From UBA2199 sp964628035 (GTDB taxonomy: Bacteria; Acidobacteriota; Aminicenantia; UBA2199): a DNA stretch of 64,000 nt. The position numbers and the translations under genes are program-made. Location: positions 68,150 through 132,149 of the forward strand of contig CAZVPI010000008.1 in assembly GCA_964628035.1 (NCBI GenBank), written 5' to 3'. Positions within the stretch are counted from its first letter, which is position 1. Each line of letters begins with the position of its first letter. Positions 42,047-51,859 of the stretch are shown in pieces. Under the pieces are notes generated by a model. The model was not told the DNA's origin, did no database searches, and saw nothing but the letters and a program-made list of their open reading frames with translations.

Positions 42047-44049
42047 CAGATGACGGCGATCCTCGTCTTGGTTTCCAGCGGGCATGTGGCCGGCAGCTCG
42101 ATCTCCAGGGTGAAAGAGGGTGTCTTCACGCCATAGGATTTCGAGACGAAGTCGCCGCGCTTGCGCAAACACGCCGCGCCGGGGGCGCTGAAGGCCAGCT
42201 CGAGGTTCGGTCCTTGCTTCCGCCTCGTCCGGACGGTGTTGCCGGCGATCTCGAAATCGATGCCGCTGTCGAAATGAAAATGCCAGCAAAGGACGTGCTC
42301 CCCTTCTCCACTCAACCGGTCGATGATCTCCCAGGTGGAAGCGCTCTTGTCGAAGATGAAAGTCCGCCGATGAAAGACCGGGCTATCCAGCCTCATGAAG
42401 CCGTTGTGCGAGCCGGAGAAGATGTCCTTTTCCTCGCCGCCCAGGAACTCGAAGTCGACCGGCTCGGCGATCTCCAGGCAGCGGAAGATGTTTGTCTCAG
42501 ACAGCCGATGTTGATCCTGACCGTCCACGGTTACCGTGTTGTGCATGCGCGTGCTTCTGAAGAGGTTTCGCTCCTTGGGTGAAGACGTGTACAAAAAGGT
42601 GCCGGGATCGACCAGGAAGGTGGTGCCGCCAATGGCCAGCTCGAAGGAGAGGAGGTCGGCGTGGGCATGCGATCCCCATTGCCTTGTCTGGTCGGGGTAG
42701 GCGGCGGCGCCGCTGTTGGTGATGAACATGTACCGTTCGTTGTGGCGAAGGACGCAGAAACCGGCGTCGGGAAAGGCCTTTGATCCGATATCGGAGGCGC
42801 TTGGAACAAGGGCGCAGAGCGTCTCCCGCCCCCCGCTTCTCAGCAGGAAAAATATTTCGGGCGCTTCGGGATCGGCGTACTTCTTCATGACCGGGTCTTG
42901 TCGCAGCGCCGCCCCGATCGCCAGCAGATAGCGGTGGTCGGTCTGCTGCCGCAGGCCGAAGGGCAGAAACCGGCCGTTGTCCTGGTCGCCGATGACCGGC
43001 GCCTCGCCGTCGGGCTTGAGGTAGTGCAGGACGAAGTCGAACATCGTATCCAGGCGGTGGCGGATGTCAAGGGGGATATTGATGCCGTTTCTGATCAAGA
43101 GCAGATACGGATAGACGGCAAGCTCGACCATGAGCCGGTTATAGGAGATGCTGCGCTCGTAGGAGGCGCCGCAGGGGAGGAACTGGCTTCGGATCTCGCC
43201 GTAGTATTCCGGCAGCGCATACTCGAACCACCGCCTCCCCTCCCTCGTGGAAGAGAAGAGCATGCCCAGGAAGAGCAACCCGGCCAAGTTCGAAAAAAAG
43301 TGGTTGTTGCTGTTTCTATACTTTTTTTCAAGATTGCGAAAGATGAAGTAACCGTGTTCGAACAGGCTGACGCGGATCTTTTCCAGGAACCCCCGGTCGA
43401 TCAGCGGCGAGCCGACGAACATGCCCAAAGCATAGATCCAGTTCGCGGCGCGGATGGCGACATCCATGGCGCAGCCCCAGTTGATGCTGCGCATCAGGGG
43501 ATTCTCCTCGATCCAGTTCTCGACCTGGGCCCTGAATTCGCGGGTGTATTTATCTTCGCCGGTCAGAAGATAGGCCTGTCCAAGAATCAGCAAGTGATGC
43601 GAGCGGCTCAGCTCGCGGGGTACCTTGACGTCGGCCGTGTTGCCGTAATCCACCTGGATGTAGTTGAGGTAATATTTTCCCCTGGGCCAGGCGAAACCCG
43701 ACTTGAAATCGCTATGCCAGTCGATCGGCCGCAGTTGCACCCTGCCGGATCCCAGAAGGTCGTAATACCCGGCAACGATCTCGTCGGCTGCGGCCAGGAT
43801 CCGAGCCCGTGAGGAATCCGTGACCGTTACCGGAAAACCGCTGAAGTCTCCGATCGTCTTCACAAGAAGATTTGCATGATCATTTTCCCCGTCGCCAGCG
43901 ACTGCCAGTAGCCTTCTGATCCGCCTCCTGATCAGCGGCAGGATCATCCAGGCGAGCTTCTGCTTCATTTCACGATACCGCTTGCCGAGGCCCCAGAAAA
44001 AGTACTGCCCATCAGGGTTATGGAGAGCATTTTTCAAGGAGTCAAGCAT
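42046..44049 (-). CDS. Heparinase II/III-like polysaccharide lyase family protein
   Basis: 667 residues from the ATG at 44049, eight bases inside the end of the Wzy-type gene. The N-terminal ~370 residues form an alpha-toroid with SINWGCAMDVAIRAANWIYA, RNSNNHFFSNLAGLLFLGML and CGASYERSISYNRLMVELAV; the C-terminal beta-sandwich includes GSHAHADLLSFELAIGGTTF and DPGTFLYTS. These are the catalytic-region signatures of heparinase II/III-like lyases (Asn, His, Tyr and His). No signal peptide is visible. In EPS operons such proteins are thought to trim or tailor the polymer during assembly. Confidence 0.85.
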   Translation of the reverse strand: MLDSLKNALHNPDGQYFFWGLGKRYREMKQKLAWMILPLIRRRIRRLLAVAGDGENDHANLLVKTIGDFSGFPVTVTDSSRARILAAADEIVAGYYDLLGSGRVQLRPIDWHSDFKSGFAWPRGKYYLNYIQVDYGNTADVKVPRELSRSHHLLILGQAYLLTGEDKYTREFRAQVENWIEENPLMRSINWGCAMDVAIRAANWIYALGMFVGSPLIDRGFLEKIRVSLFEHGYFIFRNLEKKYRNSNNHFFSNLAGLLFLGMLFSSTREGRRWFEYALPEYYGEIRSQFLPCGASYERSISYNRLMVELAVYPYLLLIRNGINIPLDIRHRLDTMFDFVLHYLKPDGEAPVIGDQDNGRFLPFGLRQQTDHRYLLAIGAALRQDPVMKKYADPEAPEIFFLLRSGGRETLCALVPSASDIGSKAFPDAGFCVLRHNERYMFITNSGAAAYPDQTRQWGSHAHADLLSFELAIGGTTFLVDPGTFLYTSSPKERNLFRSTRMHNTVTVDGQDQHRLSETNIFRCLEIAEPVDFEFLGGEEKDIFSGSHNGFMRLDSPVFHRRTFIFDKSASTWEIIDRLSGEGEHVLCWHFHFDSGIDFEIAGNTVRTRRKQGPNLELAFSAPGAACLRKRGDFVSKSYGVKTPSFTLEIELPATCPLETKTRIAVI

Positions 44050-45358
44050 GCTGCCCCTGATTCCCCTTGGCCAGCTTGTAGAAATGGCCGGCGATCGCCC
44101 CGCAGTAGACCAGGACCATGCCGCGGAAGGTAATATGTGAATGCCCGCCGACCATGCCCTCGAGCACGAAGATGAGCAGCAGGTTCTGGAAGACGATCCA
44201 GTACTCGCTGACATTGATACGCTGCCTTTCCAAAAGTCTCTTTATCTTGGCCGTGCGGCGGTACAGAAGGAAGAAGATCATCAGGTACAGAACAAGGCCG
44301 ATGATGCCAAACTTCAGGAACAGCATGGCGTACTCGTTGTGGATCTCCCTCTTCTTGAACACCCGGGGGTCGTTGATCTCGATGATCAGGTCGGTCTTGA
44401 TGCCGAACAGGAAATCGAACGAGCTCCGCCGCCGCATGTAGTCGAGGACGAAGAGGGGCTCGTCGATGCGGATGTCGTTCTCCATGGCCTGCACGGAAAA
44501 CTTCCCCTCACCGCCCCTCTCCGCGTAGCGCTCCATGAGGGCCTGCTGCATGCCCGTGCTGGTCGGGATGAAGATGAAGGTGAGGCCCAGGGCGGCCACG
44601 ATGCCGATCTTGACGCGCGCCTTCAGCTTTCGCTTCAGCAGGTAATTGCCGACCCCGAGGGCGATCACGATGAAGACGAAGCGCTTCAGCGAGCTCAGCA
44701 GGGCGATGACGACCAGCCCGGTGCACAGCAGCACGACGATCCTCTCCCTGCGCTTGAGAAAGCGGTAGAGCAGAGGCACCAGCAACAGAGCGAAGCTGAT
44801 GTAGGTGATGCTGCCACGGCGGGCCATGAACCCAAAGTAGAGCACGCTGCCGCCGTAGTGGGTCGACACCTCGCCGCCCAGCTTGAACAAGGTGGCGATC
44901 AGGACGAAAACGCCCCAGAGCAACAGGAAATGATAATGATTGCGCAGCACTTTGTGCAGGTCGCCTTTCATCGAGTAGTGGAATAGGGCGATGGGCAGCA
45001 GGATGACCGAGGCGAACGTCACGGAGAAGAAACGAGTGCTCAAATTGATGTTTTCGCTATGGAGGATGGGGAAAAGGAAGAAAACGGCAAGAAAGACGAA
45101 AGTCACGACGACGACACTCATGAAATACCGGGCGGGAGGACGATTGTCCAATAAAAAGAACTTCAGCGAATAGAGCAAGACGATGACGTTGACCAGGTAG
45201 AGGTAATAGACGCTTTGCAGCACGAAAATGACCGTGAAGTCGATGTACAGGAAATAAAGCAGGATGATGTCGATGAACTCGAGGCGCGTCCTGGTCAGGT
45301 TGGGGATGAAGGGGATGAGGAGGGCGCCGATGAAGAACAACGAGTTCAGTATGGCCAT
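44042..45358 (-). CDS. Wzy/O-antigen-ligase-like polymerase
   Basis: 438 residues with ~11 hydrophobic helices, for example FIDIILLYFLYIDFTVIFVL and YISFALLLVPLLYRFL. The large extracytoplasmic loop contains SFDFLFGIKTDLIIEINDPR and the polymerase-type REIHNEYAMLFLKFGIIGLV. It is located between the Wzx flippase and the heparinase-like gene, so Wzy activity (periplasmic polymerisation of flipped repeat units) is the best call. It shares only the general fold and the HNEY motif with the protein at 15857-17221. Confidence 0.8.
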   Translation of the reverse strand: MAILNSLFFIGALLIPFIPNLTRTRLEFIDIILLYFLYIDFTVIFVLQSVYYLYLVNVIVLLYSLKFFLLDNRPPARYFMSVVVVTFVFLAVFFLFPILHSENINLSTRFFSVTFASVILLPIALFHYSMKGDLHKVLRNHYHFLLLWGVFVLIATLFKLGGEVSTHYGGSVLYFGFMARRGSITYISFALLLVPLLYRFLKRRERIVVLLCTGLVVIALLSSLKRFVFIVIALGVGNYLLKRKLKARVKIGIVAALGLTFIFIPTSTGMQQALMERYAERGGEGKFSVQAMENDIRIDEPLFVLDYMRRRSSFDFLFGIKTDLIIEINDPRVFKKREIHNEYAMLFLKFGIIGLVLYLMIFFLLYRRTAKIKRLLERQRINVSEYWIVFQNLLLIFVLEGMVGGHSHITFRGMVLVYCGAIAGHFYKLAKGNQGQHA

Positions 45359-45360
45359 GA

Positions 45361-46833
45361 TCAGGAAATCTTATTGTTGGTGAAGCGGCTCGCGAACGGC
45401 ATCCTGGCAAGGACCTTGTCCCGGATGCGCCGCCGCTCGTTCCGGCCGACGAAGAGGAAGAACGCCAGCAGGGCGGTCAAACCGACGCCGGCTCCCTTCA
45501 AGGCCAGGTTGAGCGCCAGCCAGGGGCTGCGGATCGCGGCCAGGGCGTAGTGGGCGGCGGCGACCAGCAGCAGGATGGCGGCGTACTTCGCGTACTCGAA
45601 GCGCACGCGGTAGACCAGCTCGGCGAAGAAAAAATAGAGGGCGAGGATGAACAGGAACGACAACATGGTGGCGTGGGTGGCGCCGGCCTTGCCCAGCAGC
45701 GGCACCAGGAGAAGATTCAGCGCCACGTTGGCCGCGGCGCTCAGCGCCCAAGCGATGGTGATCAGCCACGTTTTCTTGGTGATCTGGATGGGGGCGACCA
45801 CGATGCCGGCCAGGCCGACGAACACGTAGCCCATGCTCAGGATGAAGACCACCTCGTGGCTGGAGGCGTAGGACTTCGCGGCCATGACCTGCACCATCTC
45901 CCGGGCGAAGACCGAAAGGGCCAGGGCGAAAAGGCTCAGGAACATCAGCATGACCAGGGTGTACTGGCGGATGCGTTGCCGGCAGGCCTCCGGCCGGTCG
46001 ATCAACTCATAGATCTCCGGCCCCGAGGCCTTCTTGATCGGCTGGGTGAGCAGGATGGGGATGACCGAGGCGATCTTGTAGCCGAAGGAGAACGTTCCCA
46101 CGTCCTCCAGGCCGGCGAACTTCAGCAGGAACAGGCGGTTCGACCAGAAAGTAACGAAAGAAGCCAGCTGAGTAGGAATGAGGAAGACCGAGAAATGGAG
46201 CATACCGCGCAGGGATTGAAAAGAGAAGTGGAAGTACGTCTTCTTCCATTCGCTGTACAGGAGGGTGGCCAACTGGACGGCGGCTCCCAGGATCTGGCCG
46301 TAGAGGACGCCGGTGATCTTCAGGCGCAGAACCACGACGAAATAGACCGTCGTGGAGAGCGAGACGAGCAGGTAGAACAAATTGTTTACGATGAAGCGTA
46401 CGGCACGCCTTTCTACGATCAGGGTCTTGAGCGGGATCTCGGCTAGGGCCTTCAGAAAGACCGAGAGCGAGATCAGCCTCAGATAGGCGGCGCCGGAGAT
46501 CGATCCGAAAAGGGCCTTGCCGAAAAAATCGGCGAACAGCAGGGAGAAGCCGAGGAAGACGGCACCGCTCCCGAGCTTGAAGAGGAAGGCGGTGCCGAAG
46601 AGCGCGTCGCGGTAGGCGCCCTGCTTCCGGTCGAAATAGAGCCGCCCGTAGCCGTTCTCGATAATGAACCCGTAGAAGATGATCAATACGGCGCCGTAGA
46701 GATAGGTCAATTCCAGCTGGCCGTAGTCCGCGGGGGCGAGGAAGTGGGCGTAGAGCGGGAGCAGCAGGAACTGGATGCTCTTGCTCAGCACCTCGCCCAG
46801 GCTGTAAAGGGAGATATTCTTCAGGTAGCCCAC
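45361..46833 (-). CDS. Wzx-type oligosaccharide flippase
   Basis: 490 residues, 12-14 transmembrane helices, of the MOP/polysaccharide biosynthesis family. The N-terminus KNISLYSLGEVLSKSIQFLL and LAPADYGQLELTYLYGAVLI matches Wzx proteins; later GLEDVGTFSFGYKIASVIPI and WALSAAANVALNLLLVPLLG are family landmarks. It should move lipid-linked repeat units to the periplasm for the Wzy-type protein encoded two bases downstream. A Wzx next to a Wzy identifies this operon as a Wzx/Wzy-dependent pathway. Confidence 0.92.
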   Translation of the reverse strand: MGYLKNISLYSLGEVLSKSIQFLLLPLYAHFLAPADYGQLELTYLYGAVLIIFYGFIIENGYGRLYFDRKQGAYRDALFGTAFLFKLGSGAVFLGFSLLFADFFGKALFGSISGAAYLRLISLSVFLKALAEIPLKTLIVERRAVRFIVNNLFYLLVSLSTTVYFVVVLRLKITGVLYGQILGAAVQLATLLYSEWKKTYFHFSFQSLRGMLHFSVFLIPTQLASFVTFWSNRLFLLKFAGLEDVGTFSFGYKIASVIPILLTQPIKKASGPEIYELIDRPEACRQRIRQYTLVMLMFLSLFALALSVFAREMVQVMAAKSYASSHEVVFILSMGYVFVGLAGIVVAPIQITKKTWLITIAWALSAAANVALNLLLVPLLGKAGATHATMLSFLFILALYFFFAELVYRVRFEYAKYAAILLLVAAAHYALAAIRSPWLALNLALKGAGVGLTALLAFFLFVGRNERRRIRDKVLARMPFASRFTNNKIS

Positions 46834-46843
46834 GCTTCTGATT

Positions 46844-47446
46844 CTATCTTTCCCGGCGCCGGAGCCTGCCGGCCAGCTTGTTCACGGCATCGCCCAAACT
46901 TCCTTTCTTGTAGTGGATGCGGACGTTCCGGCGGCGAAAGCCGAGTGAACGGGTCACCTTCTTGATGTGCGGGGTGAACCAGCGCTCGACGGCGTAGACC
47001 CGGCGGATGCCGCGCTCGCGTTTCAGCCAGTTCAGCATGCGGGCGTTGGCTTCGCGGTGCAGGCCTCTGAGCCTGAAATCGGGGTGGGTGTAGCTGTCCA
47101 GGGTCAACGCCTCGTCCTTCTTCAATTCCCCGTGCATGCGGATGATGTCGCTGTCGAAATAATCCAGCATCACCCAGCGCGTGTAGGCGATGCGCCCCGA
47201 TGCTGATTCCACGAAGGCAAAGCCGATGTGCCGGGCCGGGTCCAGGAGCTTCCGCCTGTAGGATTCGAAGTACTTCTCCTTGCGGCTACGGCACATCTCC
47301 TCGACGGCGGGGAGGTCCGCTTCACTGAGCGTGCGGAAGTCGAAGCCGGGTGTCTCTTGCTCGGGATAGGGGGCGGCGGGAAGGTCGACCGCGATCAGGC
47401 TGCCCATGTCGAAGAAGCGGGTGAAAAGATTCTTGAAGATGTTCAT
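46844..47446 (-). CDS. GNAT-fold acyltransferase
   Basis: 200 residues. A short N-terminal region is followed by a GNAT core: FRTLSEADLPAVEEMCRSRK, IAYTRWVMLDYFDSDI and the acetyl-CoA site region DSYTHPDFRLRGLHREANAR (R-x-x-G-like), then GIRRVYAVERWFTPHIKKVT and SLGFRRRNVRIHYKK. Similar proteins occur in polysaccharide clusters and are presumed to acylate amino-sugars. The gene is three bases from the following FemAB-like gene. Donor and acceptor are unknown. Confidence 0.7.
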   Translation of the reverse strand: MNIFKNLFTRFFDMGSLIAVDLPAAPYPEQETPGFDFRTLSEADLPAVEEMCRSRKEKYFESYRRKLLDPARHIGFAFVESASGRIAYTRWVMLDYFDSDIIRMHGELKKDEALTLDSYTHPDFRLRGLHREANARMLNWLKRERGIRRVYAVERWFTPHIKKVTRSLGFRRRNVRIHYKKGSLGDAVNKLAGRLRRRER

Positions 47447-47448
47447 TT

Positions 47449-48588
47449 TTACTCTTCCCGGGGCGGCAGCGGAATGCCATACTTGTCCAGCGCCGCCATC
47501 AGCCTGGCCTCGCCGTTGCGGGCTCTTTGGCGCAGCAGCCGATAAACCAGGAGGGAACGCCAGCCGCCGCCAGGGCGCAGCAACCGGGAGGTGACCACGG
47601 CCCGCTTGGTGAAGCGGAACTTGTAGTCGTCGAGGCCGAAGCCCAGGTCGATGACCCGGCAGCTGCCTGCGAAATGGCGCACCATCTGGTCCAGTGCCAA
47701 AATTCCCAGGCCGATCTTCTGGGCGTCGGCGAACTCGCGGTCGTAGGCCGTGTCAAGGAAATAGACGGCGTCGCCGTGGCGGAAGCCGAGGTTATAGGCC
47801 AGCAGGTCGCCTGCAGACGTCGCGTAGACGCTGCAGTAGGGCTGCGGCCTCTCCACGATGCTTTCGAAATACTTTTCCCCGATTTGTGGGTCACAGTACA
47901 GGCTGTGCATGTTCGGCGACTTCAGCTTCGACAGGCTCACGCGAGCGATCTGGTCGCGGATAGCGCAAATCGCCTCCCTGTCCAGCAGCATCCTGCCCTC
48001 GATCCCCCCGCCGGACTCCCTGACCCGCCTCTGAAACTTGTTGAGCACCTGCTTCAGGTTCTGGGAATAGGAGTATTTCCTGACCTCCTCGTAGCCGTTG
48101 CCGGCGGCGATGAACGGGAAGGCCGAGTGCAGGTGGATGGTTGCGGTGAAGGTCCGGCGCAGTATGGAATTCCCCGGCAGGTAGGCCAGATCCAAGACAT
48201 CGTAATCGACCGCCCGGCGCAGCAGGGAAAAAGCCTCCTCCACCTCCGGCGGCTCGAGGCCGTCGTGGACGATGTCCAGGAGCGATCCGTTCATGGGCTG
48301 GCTGAGGAAGACCAGCTCGGTGTAGGAGAGGAAGCGCTTCCTTCTCCGGACCCGCTGTAGCGGCAGACAGGCCGCCAGCTTGCCGTTCCGGCGGATGGCG
48401 ACGACGCACGGCTCCTGCTCCAGGCCGAGCCGGCGGCTGCGCAGGTGGCCGTATCTCCCCCACCAGCGCACCAAGCTGTCCAGGTCGGCACGGCCAGGTA
48501 GGCCTGCCTTCTGCTCCAGCGCATGCCACTCGCCGGAGAATTTCTCGATCTCCGTCAGCGAGCGATGAATCTGTATCGTGAGGCTCAT
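47449..48588 (-). CDS. BioF2-like/FemAB-like GNAT protein (CelD-type, second copy)
   Basis: 379 residues. The N-terminal GNAT-like half has EWHALEQKAGLPGRADLDSL and VVAIRRNGKLAACLPLQRV; the C-terminal half has YATSAGDLLAYNLGFRHGDA, VYFLDTAYDREFADAQKIGL and IDLGFGLDDYKFRFTKRAVV, the pattern of the BioF2-like acetyltransferase_6 group found in CelD-type proteins. It may transfer an acyl or aminoacyl group to the growing glycan. It is co-directional and nearly contiguous with the GNAT and deacetylase-like genes on either side. Confidence 0.78.
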   Translation of the reverse strand: MSLTIQIHRSLTEIEKFSGEWHALEQKAGLPGRADLDSLVRWWGRYGHLRSRRLGLEQEPCVVAIRRNGKLAACLPLQRVRRRKRFLSYTELVFLSQPMNGSLLDIVHDGLEPPEVEEAFSLLRRAVDYDVLDLAYLPGNSILRRTFTATIHLHSAFPFIAAGNGYEEVRKYSYSQNLKQVLNKFQRRVRESGGGIEGRMLLDREAICAIRDQIARVSLSKLKSPNMHSLYCDPQIGEKYFESIVERPQPYCSVYATSAGDLLAYNLGFRHGDAVYFLDTAYDREFADAQKIGLGILALDQMVRHFAGSCRVIDLGFGLDDYKFRFTKRAVVTSRLLRPGGGWRSLLVYRLLRQRARNGEARLMAALDKYGIPLPPREE

Positions 48589-48603
48589 GGAATACAGTCG
48601 AAA

Positions 48604-49716
48604 TCAGCCGGACTCATAACACCCCTCGGCAAGGGAACCGAAGATGTAAATGCCGTTTTTCAGCACGCCATCCAGGACGGCTCCGGAAGCGGCGTTCCTG
48701 AGCCGGGGCGAACGGGACCTGTACGACAGGGGCAGGCCGCCGTGGCCGCGTATCTCAACACCACTCCGGCCGCAGTCGCGGATCTCGGTGTGCACGAAGG
48801 AGTCGTAATAGCGGGCGATTTCGGAACAGGTGGCATGCCAGACGTCCCGGGAACGGAGCAGACCATAGATGCGGTCCAGGGAGCGGATGTCGTCATGGAC
48901 ATTCGGCCTCTGCCGCTTTCCCGTGGGCCCCTGGTTCTGGAAGTGCTCCTGGATGGTGATGGGGAGGCCATTGCGGTACAGGTATTCCAAATGAGCCTCC
49001 GGCCGGTGTCCAGGATGCAGAATCTTCTTTACTAGCCCCTTGAGTTTGCCGGTGGAGGCCGGTCGAGACGCGAAGGCGTCGCCACCGAGGTTGGTGGGGA
49101 TGGTCACGATGCGTGTTTCCGGGATGAAGCCGGGTCCGCTGCCGGCATGGCGGCGGTTGATCATGTGAGCGTCCAGGGCGAACCATTGGAAGCCGGCCGC
49201 AATGATGAACTCGCCGGCCCCGGCACCGTGGCGGTAACCCGGGAACTTGCCGCCCTGGAAGACGATCCCCTGAGGCGCCAGGTTGCGGATGGCGGCGAGG
49301 TTTTCCTCGGATGTCTCGCGGTCGATGTCGGCGAACTCGTGGCGGCGAAGCCCGTCCTTCACCAGCGTATGGCGCAGACCATGGAACGCCAGTTCGAAGC
49401 GCGGCGCCAGCGACAGCGCGAAGTGCAGGAACTCGCCCTCGGTCTCCCGGCGATACACGGCATACCCCGGCCCATCGGGGATTGAATGTTGCGCCGCCAG
49501 CGGCATGAAGATCGTGCCGCGGATCTCGGGGTACTTGTCCAGGAGGCGTTCCTTGAAAAAGGCATACAGGGAATCGGGGCCGTCCATCAGATAGCCCCAG
49601 TCGTTGTGCGGGCCCAGCGTCCCGTCCAGGCTGACGGCGGCCGGCACCAGGTCGTCGAGCATCAGGCAGCAGGGGGCCTGGCGGCCGTCGAACCAGCGGC
49701 ATTTCTCAAGCAGCAT
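48604..49716 (-). CDS. Polysaccharide-deacetylase-like protein (second copy)
   Basis: 370 residues from the ATG at 49716. The fold resembles a carbohydrate-esterase-4 barrel: APCCLMLDDLVPAAVSLDG (acidic Asp-Asp), RGTIFMPLAAQHSIPDGPG, LAFHGLRHTLVKDGLRRHEF (metal histidines), VFQGGKFPGYRHGAGAGEF and ITIQEHFQNQGPTGK. It is divergent from the protein at 32900-33709, and no signal peptide is visible, so it probably acts on a cytoplasmic lipid-linked intermediate. Assignment is by motif layout rather than close similarity. Confidence 0.65.
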   Translation of the reverse strand: MLLEKCRWFDGRQAPCCLMLDDLVPAAVSLDGTLGPHNDWGYLMDGPDSLYAFFKERLLDKYPEIRGTIFMPLAAQHSIPDGPGYAVYRRETEGEFLHFALSLAPRFELAFHGLRHTLVKDGLRRHEFADIDRETSEENLAAIRNLAPQGIVFQGGKFPGYRHGAGAGEFIIAAGFQWFALDAHMINRRHAGSGPGFIPETRIVTIPTNLGGDAFASRPASTGKLKGLVKKILHPGHRPEAHLEYLYRNGLPITIQEHFQNQGPTGKRQRPNVHDDIRSLDRIYGLLRSRDVWHATCSEIARYYDSFVHTEIRDCGRSGVEIRGHGGLPLSYRSRSPRLRNAASGAVLDGVLKNGIYIFGSLAEGCYESG

Positions 49717-49726
49717 GATCGTCCAT

Positions 49727-51859
49727 TCAGGAATCGGCCACCAGCAGGCTGACCGCGGTGGCGTCCAGCATGTCCTGCAAGGGGACCGGCCAGGCGCCGC
49801 CGAGCCGCAGGGCCTCGGCCAGGGCCTGCCACTCCTCGGCATGTCCCTTCCGCGGCAGCTTTGAGCGGATCTTAGCCACCTTCAGCCCGTAGCCATTGAT
49901 CTTCTTGTAGTCGTCGACAATGACGCTCTTGCCGTCAAAGTGGACCTCAAGAAGTTCCTTGGGCAGATCCTTGCCGCCCACGGCGAAATAATCGATCACG
50001 GCCAGAGATCCGTCCGCAAAGGACAGCGTGAAGCTCTTGTTGTCGGACCGCTGGAAAGCAGAGGTTTTCGGAACCAGGCCACTGACCTGGACCTCGGTCA
50101 CCCTGCATCCCACCAGGAACAGCATGAGGTCGATGAGGTGGCAGGCCTCGCCTACGATGCGGCCCCCGTCCTCGTGCACCCAGGAGTCGGCAGGGGCGTA
50201 GCCGGCGTTCATGCGGTAGCGAATGAATAGCGGATTGACCCTCCTCTCCACCTGGCGCTTCACCTCGCGTATGAACGGGCTGAAGCGGCGGTTGAAGCCG
50301 ACCATCAGAAGGGGTTTCGCCAGCGGGGATCCGTCTTCGTAGAATGCCCGGATCTCCTCGAGCTGGGCGCGGTTGACCGCCAGCGGTTTCTCCACGAAGA
50401 CATGCTTGCCGGCCCGCAAAGCCTGCAGGGCAAGATCGGCGTGGTCGCCGTGGCGGGTGGCGGCCAGGACCAGGTCGATGGCCGGATCGTCCAGGATGTC
50501 ACGGATATCGCTGGAGGCCTTCTCTGCCTGGAAGCGCCGGGCCGCGTCCAGCGCCTTCTTGCCGCCGCGGTTGACGACCGTGCGCAGGCGGAAGCGTTCG
50601 GGCATGCCGGCGATGATCGGCAGCAGCATGCCGGTGGCGAATCCGCCGGCACCGATCAGTCCGATGCCTATGGGGGCCTTGCCCGTTCCGGTCGCCATGG
50701 GAGCGGCCGGCCGCAGGCGGACATCGGTGCCCCTCTCCGCCTGCGGCGGGTACTCGATGAGAGTCAGGATGTTCCGCGTCGGGTCCTTCTCCAGGTCCTG
50801 GAACGCCTCACCGACTCGGTCTATGGGGTAGGTTCTCGGCGCCAGCTTCCCCAAGTCGACGGCGCCGGCCTGGATCAGACGCAGGAACTCGCCCATGTTG
50901 CGGTTTTCGGTCCAGCGCACATAAGCGTAGGGGTAGTCGATCCCCTTCAATTCATACTGGTCGTCATAGCGCCCGGGGCCGTAGGAGGTGGAGATCAGAA
51001 AATCGATCTCGTTGCTGTATATGTCCTTGCGGTTGATGACCATCCCCGAGACGCCGACCAGGACGACCCGCCCTTTTTTTCGCGTCATTTGAAATGCCTG
51101 CGCCAGAGGCTCGTTGTCCGATGTCGCCGCCGTGAACAGGACGGCGTCGGCGCCGTGGCCTCCGGCCCAGATACGGACAGCACTGACCGGGTCCTCTTCC
51201 CCTGGATTCACCGCGATCTCGGCACCGAGGTCTCTCGCCAGCTGCAGCCGCTTGGGGTTTATGTCGACGCAGGCGACGCGCACGCCGGCGGCGCGCCATA
51301 TCTGCAGAGCCATCAGTCCGATCAGGCCGCCCCCTTGAATGACTCCCTGTTCGCCGATCCTCAGGTCGGCGCGGCGCACACCGTGCAGGGCGATGGAGCC
51401 CACCGTGGCCGTGGCCGCCTGCCAGCTTTCCACTCCCGGCGGAATTTTCACCACCAGGTTCCTGGGGACCACGACGTACTCAGCGTGGACCGCCAGGCGC
51501 ATGCCGCCGGCGGCCACCCGGTCGCCGACTGCGAAGTTCTCCACGCCGGCGCCGGTCTCGACGATCTCTCCGGCGAGGGAATACCCGAGCTCGACGAGAG
51601 CGTCGGCGATTCCGCCCAGCTTCTCACGCGTTTTCCGGAGTCCGCGATCCTTCAAATGCTCGAAGGCAGCAACAATTTTTTTGGGATTGTCCAGAGCCTT
51701 TTGGAACAGACTTTTGCGCGACTCACTGACTCCGCCCATCTCCGTGCCCGCGGATACGCAGGAATGGAAGACCCGGATCTTCACGAAGCCGGGTTTACTA
51801 GCGGGTTCGGGTACTTCCACAGGAGATACAATCCCCTTATTAAGCAGTGCTTGTTTCAT
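49727..51859 (-). CDS. Bi-domain oxidoreductase: zinc-type alcohol dehydrogenase fused to Gfo/Idh/MocA
   Basis: 710 residues from the ATG at 51859 (20-base overlap with the upstream GT4 gene). Residues ~1-350 are MDR/alcohol-dehydrogenase-like: FHSCVSAGTEMGGVSES, GYSLAGEIVETGAGVENFAV, VGDRVAAGG and a Rossmann GVIQGGGLIGLMALQIWRA. Residues ~385-710 are Gfo/Idh/MocA: IGIGLIGAGGFATGMLLPII, HVFVEKPLAVNRAQLEEI (catalytic EKP) and GRIVGEACHLIDLMLFLVG. This fusion is a known arrangement in polysaccharide clusters and is thought to oxidise or epimerise a nucleotide-sugar. The actual substrate is not known. Confidence 0.88.
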   Translation of the reverse strand: MKQALLNKGIVSPVEVPEPASKPGFVKIRVFHSCVSAGTEMGGVSESRKSLFQKALDNPKKIVAAFEHLKDRGLRKTREKLGGIADALVELGYSLAGEIVETGAGVENFAVGDRVAAGGMRLAVHAEYVVVPRNLVVKIPPGVESWQAATATVGSIALHGVRRADLRIGEQGVIQGGGLIGLMALQIWRAAGVRVACVDINPKRLQLARDLGAEIAVNPGEEDPVSAVRIWAGGHGADAVLFTAATSDNEPLAQAFQMTRKKGRVVLVGVSGMVINRKDIYSNEIDFLISTSYGPGRYDDQYELKGIDYPYAYVRWTENRNMGEFLRLIQAGAVDLGKLAPRTYPIDRVGEAFQDLEKDPTRNILTLIEYPPQAERGTDVRLRPAAPMATGTGKAPIGIGLIGAGGFATGMLLPIIAGMPERFRLRTVVNRGGKKALDAARRFQAEKASSDIRDILDDPAIDLVLAATRHGDHADLALQALRAGKHVFVEKPLAVNRAQLEEIRAFYEDGSPLAKPLLMVGFNRRFSPFIREVKRQVERRVNPLFIRYRMNAGYAPADSWVHEDGGRIVGEACHLIDLMLFLVGCRVTEVQVSGLVPKTSAFQRSDNKSFTLSFADGSLAVIDYFAVGGKDLPKELLEVHFDGKSVIVDDYKKINGYGLKVAKIRSKLPRKGHAEEWQALAEALRLGGAWPVPLQDMLDATAVSLLVADS